From an uncultured Streptococcus sp. (GTDB lineage: Bacteria > Bacillota > Bacilli > Lactobacillales > Streptococcaceae): a DNA stretch of 13,272 nucleotides. Numbering within the stretch: position 1 is the stretch's first letter; each line of letters starts with the position of its first letter. This document shows positions 12,331 through 13,272 of the stretch, piece after piece. The notes under the pieces were generated by a model. It saw nothing but the letters and a program-made list of their open reading frames with translations. It ran no database searches and was not told where the DNA came from. A program made the translations under genes and the position numbers. The stretch is taken from the NCBI RefSeq assembly GCF_938020365.1, contig NZ_CALIIB010000070.1:1-13272 (forward strand), written 5' to 3'.

Positions 12331-13272
12331 CTAGCCCTCCCAACGCTTGAATGCCAGAACAGCATTGTGGCCGCCAAAACCAAATGTATTGGAAATCGCA
12401 TAAGGAATTTCTTGCTCCAAGCCTTGTCCATAAACGACGTTCGCTTCAATATAGTCTGACAATTCACTTGTTCCAGCTGTTTTTGGTACAAAGTTATGGC
12501 GAATTGCCTCTATTGTAGCGATTGCTTCTACCGCTCCTGCAGCTCCAAGCAAGTGTCCTGTGAATGACTTGGTTGAAGATACAGGTACTTCTTTACCAAG
12601 AACAGCTACGATAGCTCCACTTTCTCCTTTTTCATTAGCAGGAGTTGAAGTACCGTGGGCATTGACATAAGCTACTTGCTCTGGGGAAATCTCTGCCTCT
12701 TCCAAAGCCAATTTAATTGCCTTGATGGCACCTTGACCTTCTGGATGTGGAGAAGTCATGTGGTAAGCATCACAGGTATTACCGTAGCCAACTACTTCAG
12801 CCAAGATAGTCGCTCCACGTTTTTCAGCGTGTTCCAGACTTTCAAGCACCAACATACCAGAACCTTCTCCCATGACAAAGCCGTTACGGTCTTTATCAAA
12901 TGGAATAGAAGCACGAGTTGGATCTTCTGTAGTTGATAGGGCAGTCAAAGCTTGGAAACCAGCAATGGCAAATGGAGTGATAGAAGCTTCTGATCCACCA
13001 ACTAACATGACATCTTGGAAGCCAAACTTGATAGAGCGGAAAGCATCTCCAATCGCATCATTTGATGAGGCACAAGCTGTATTGATTGATTTACAAATCC
13101 CGTTTGCTCCGAAGCGCATAGCAACATTTCCTGAAGCCATATTTGGCAAAGCTTTTGGAAGAGTCATTGGCTTCACACGTTTTGGACCTTTTTCATGAAG
13201 ACGGATAACCTGATCTTCGATTTCTTTAATTCCCCCAATACCAGAAGCCACGATGACACCAAAGCGATCTTT
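12331..13272 (-). CDS. fabF: Beta-ketoacyl-ACP synthase II, FabF (5' end cut by window edge)
   Basis: FabF condenses malonyl-ACP with a growing acyl-ACP. The frame is open from the right edge to the TAG at 12331-12333, giving 313 of about 410 residues, so roughly the first 100 are outside the window. The catalytic triad is present: the nucleophilic Cys in SINTACASSNDAIGDA (Cys codon 13074-13072), His in AYVNAHGTSTP and His in SFTGHLLGAAGAVEA. Spacings are close to those of the E. coli enzyme. The C-terminal NTFGFGGHNAVLAFKR motif is also there. The gene leads directly into accB with no gap. Apparent internal starts near 13251 are not real starts. Confidence 0.98.
   Translation of the reverse strand, partial: KDRFGVIVASGIGGIKEIEDQVIRLHEKGPKRVKPMTLPKALPNMASGNVAMRFGANGICKSINTACASSNDAIGDAFRSIKFGFQDVMLVGGSEASITPFAIAGFQALTALSTTEDPTRASIPFDKDRNGFVMGEGSGMLVLESLEHAEKRGATILAEVVGYGNTCDAYHMTSPHPEGQGAIKAIKLALEEAEISPEQVAYVNAHGTSTPANEKGESGAIVAVLGKEVPVSSTKSFTGHLLGAAGAVEAIATIEAIRHNFVPKTAGTSELSDYIEANVVYGQGLEQEIPYAISNTFGFGGHNAVLAFKRWEG

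Overview
The window is a stretch of a low-GC Firmicute chromosome, almost certainly a Streptococcus of the mitis/sanguinis type. The main reason is the gene order fabF-accB-fabZ-accC-accD-accA on one strand, which is the 3' half of the streptococcal type II fatty-acid-synthesis cluster. Trigger factor, a truA/kinase/ECF S-component cluster, strong AGGAGG ribosome sites and extended -10 (TGn) promoters all agree with this. Species cannot be fixed from the sequence alone.

Layout, left to right. Almost everything is on the minus strand. (1) 1-1055: tig (trigger factor), cut by the window edge, with a clear promoter. (2) 1121-1472: an unassigned spacer followed by the first copy of a ~180-bp repeat. 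(3) 1484-4032: a tightly overlapping operon read truA -> pdxK/thiD-type kinase -> ECF transporter S component -> UPF0340 (YwlG-type) protein. It joins a tRNA pseudouridine synthase to what looks like vitamin B6 (or HMP) uptake and phosphorylation. (4) 4104-4645: a plus-strand Nudix hydrolase with its own promoter, whose last codons and stop are supplied by repeat copy 2. (5) 4792-7280: a self-contained TetR regulator / ABC ATPase / FtsX-type permease operon, with a near-perfect palindromic operator between promoter and start codon. (6) 7286-8307: a patchwork holding a terminator, a decayed second copy of the accA 3' end, repeat copy 3 (inverted), and an AhpD-like CxxC protein gene. (7) 8308-13272: the acc/fab operon, ending in a compact terminator 3 nt after accA and running off the right edge inside fabF.

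How the genes work together. FabF, FabZ and the four acetyl-CoA carboxylase subunits (AccB biotin carrier, AccC biotin carboxylase, AccD and AccA carboxyltransferase) supply malonyl-CoA and elongate acyl chains. Their genes touch or overlap (TAG|ATG for fabF/accB, ATGA for accB/fabZ and accD/accA), so stoichiometric translation is likely.

What is least ordinary. Three almost identical copies of a structured repeat have imperfect terminal inverted repeats and a terminator-like hairpin at each end. They sit directly against gene ends and in one case have been captured into a reading frame. The ahpD-like gene plus repeat copy 3 is bracketed by two diverged copies of the accA 3' end, each with the same terminator, which suggests an old insertion or duplication event at the end of the fatty-acid operon. 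I see no CRISPR array, tRNA, rRNA, transposase or phage gene, and no convincing new multigene system beyond these.
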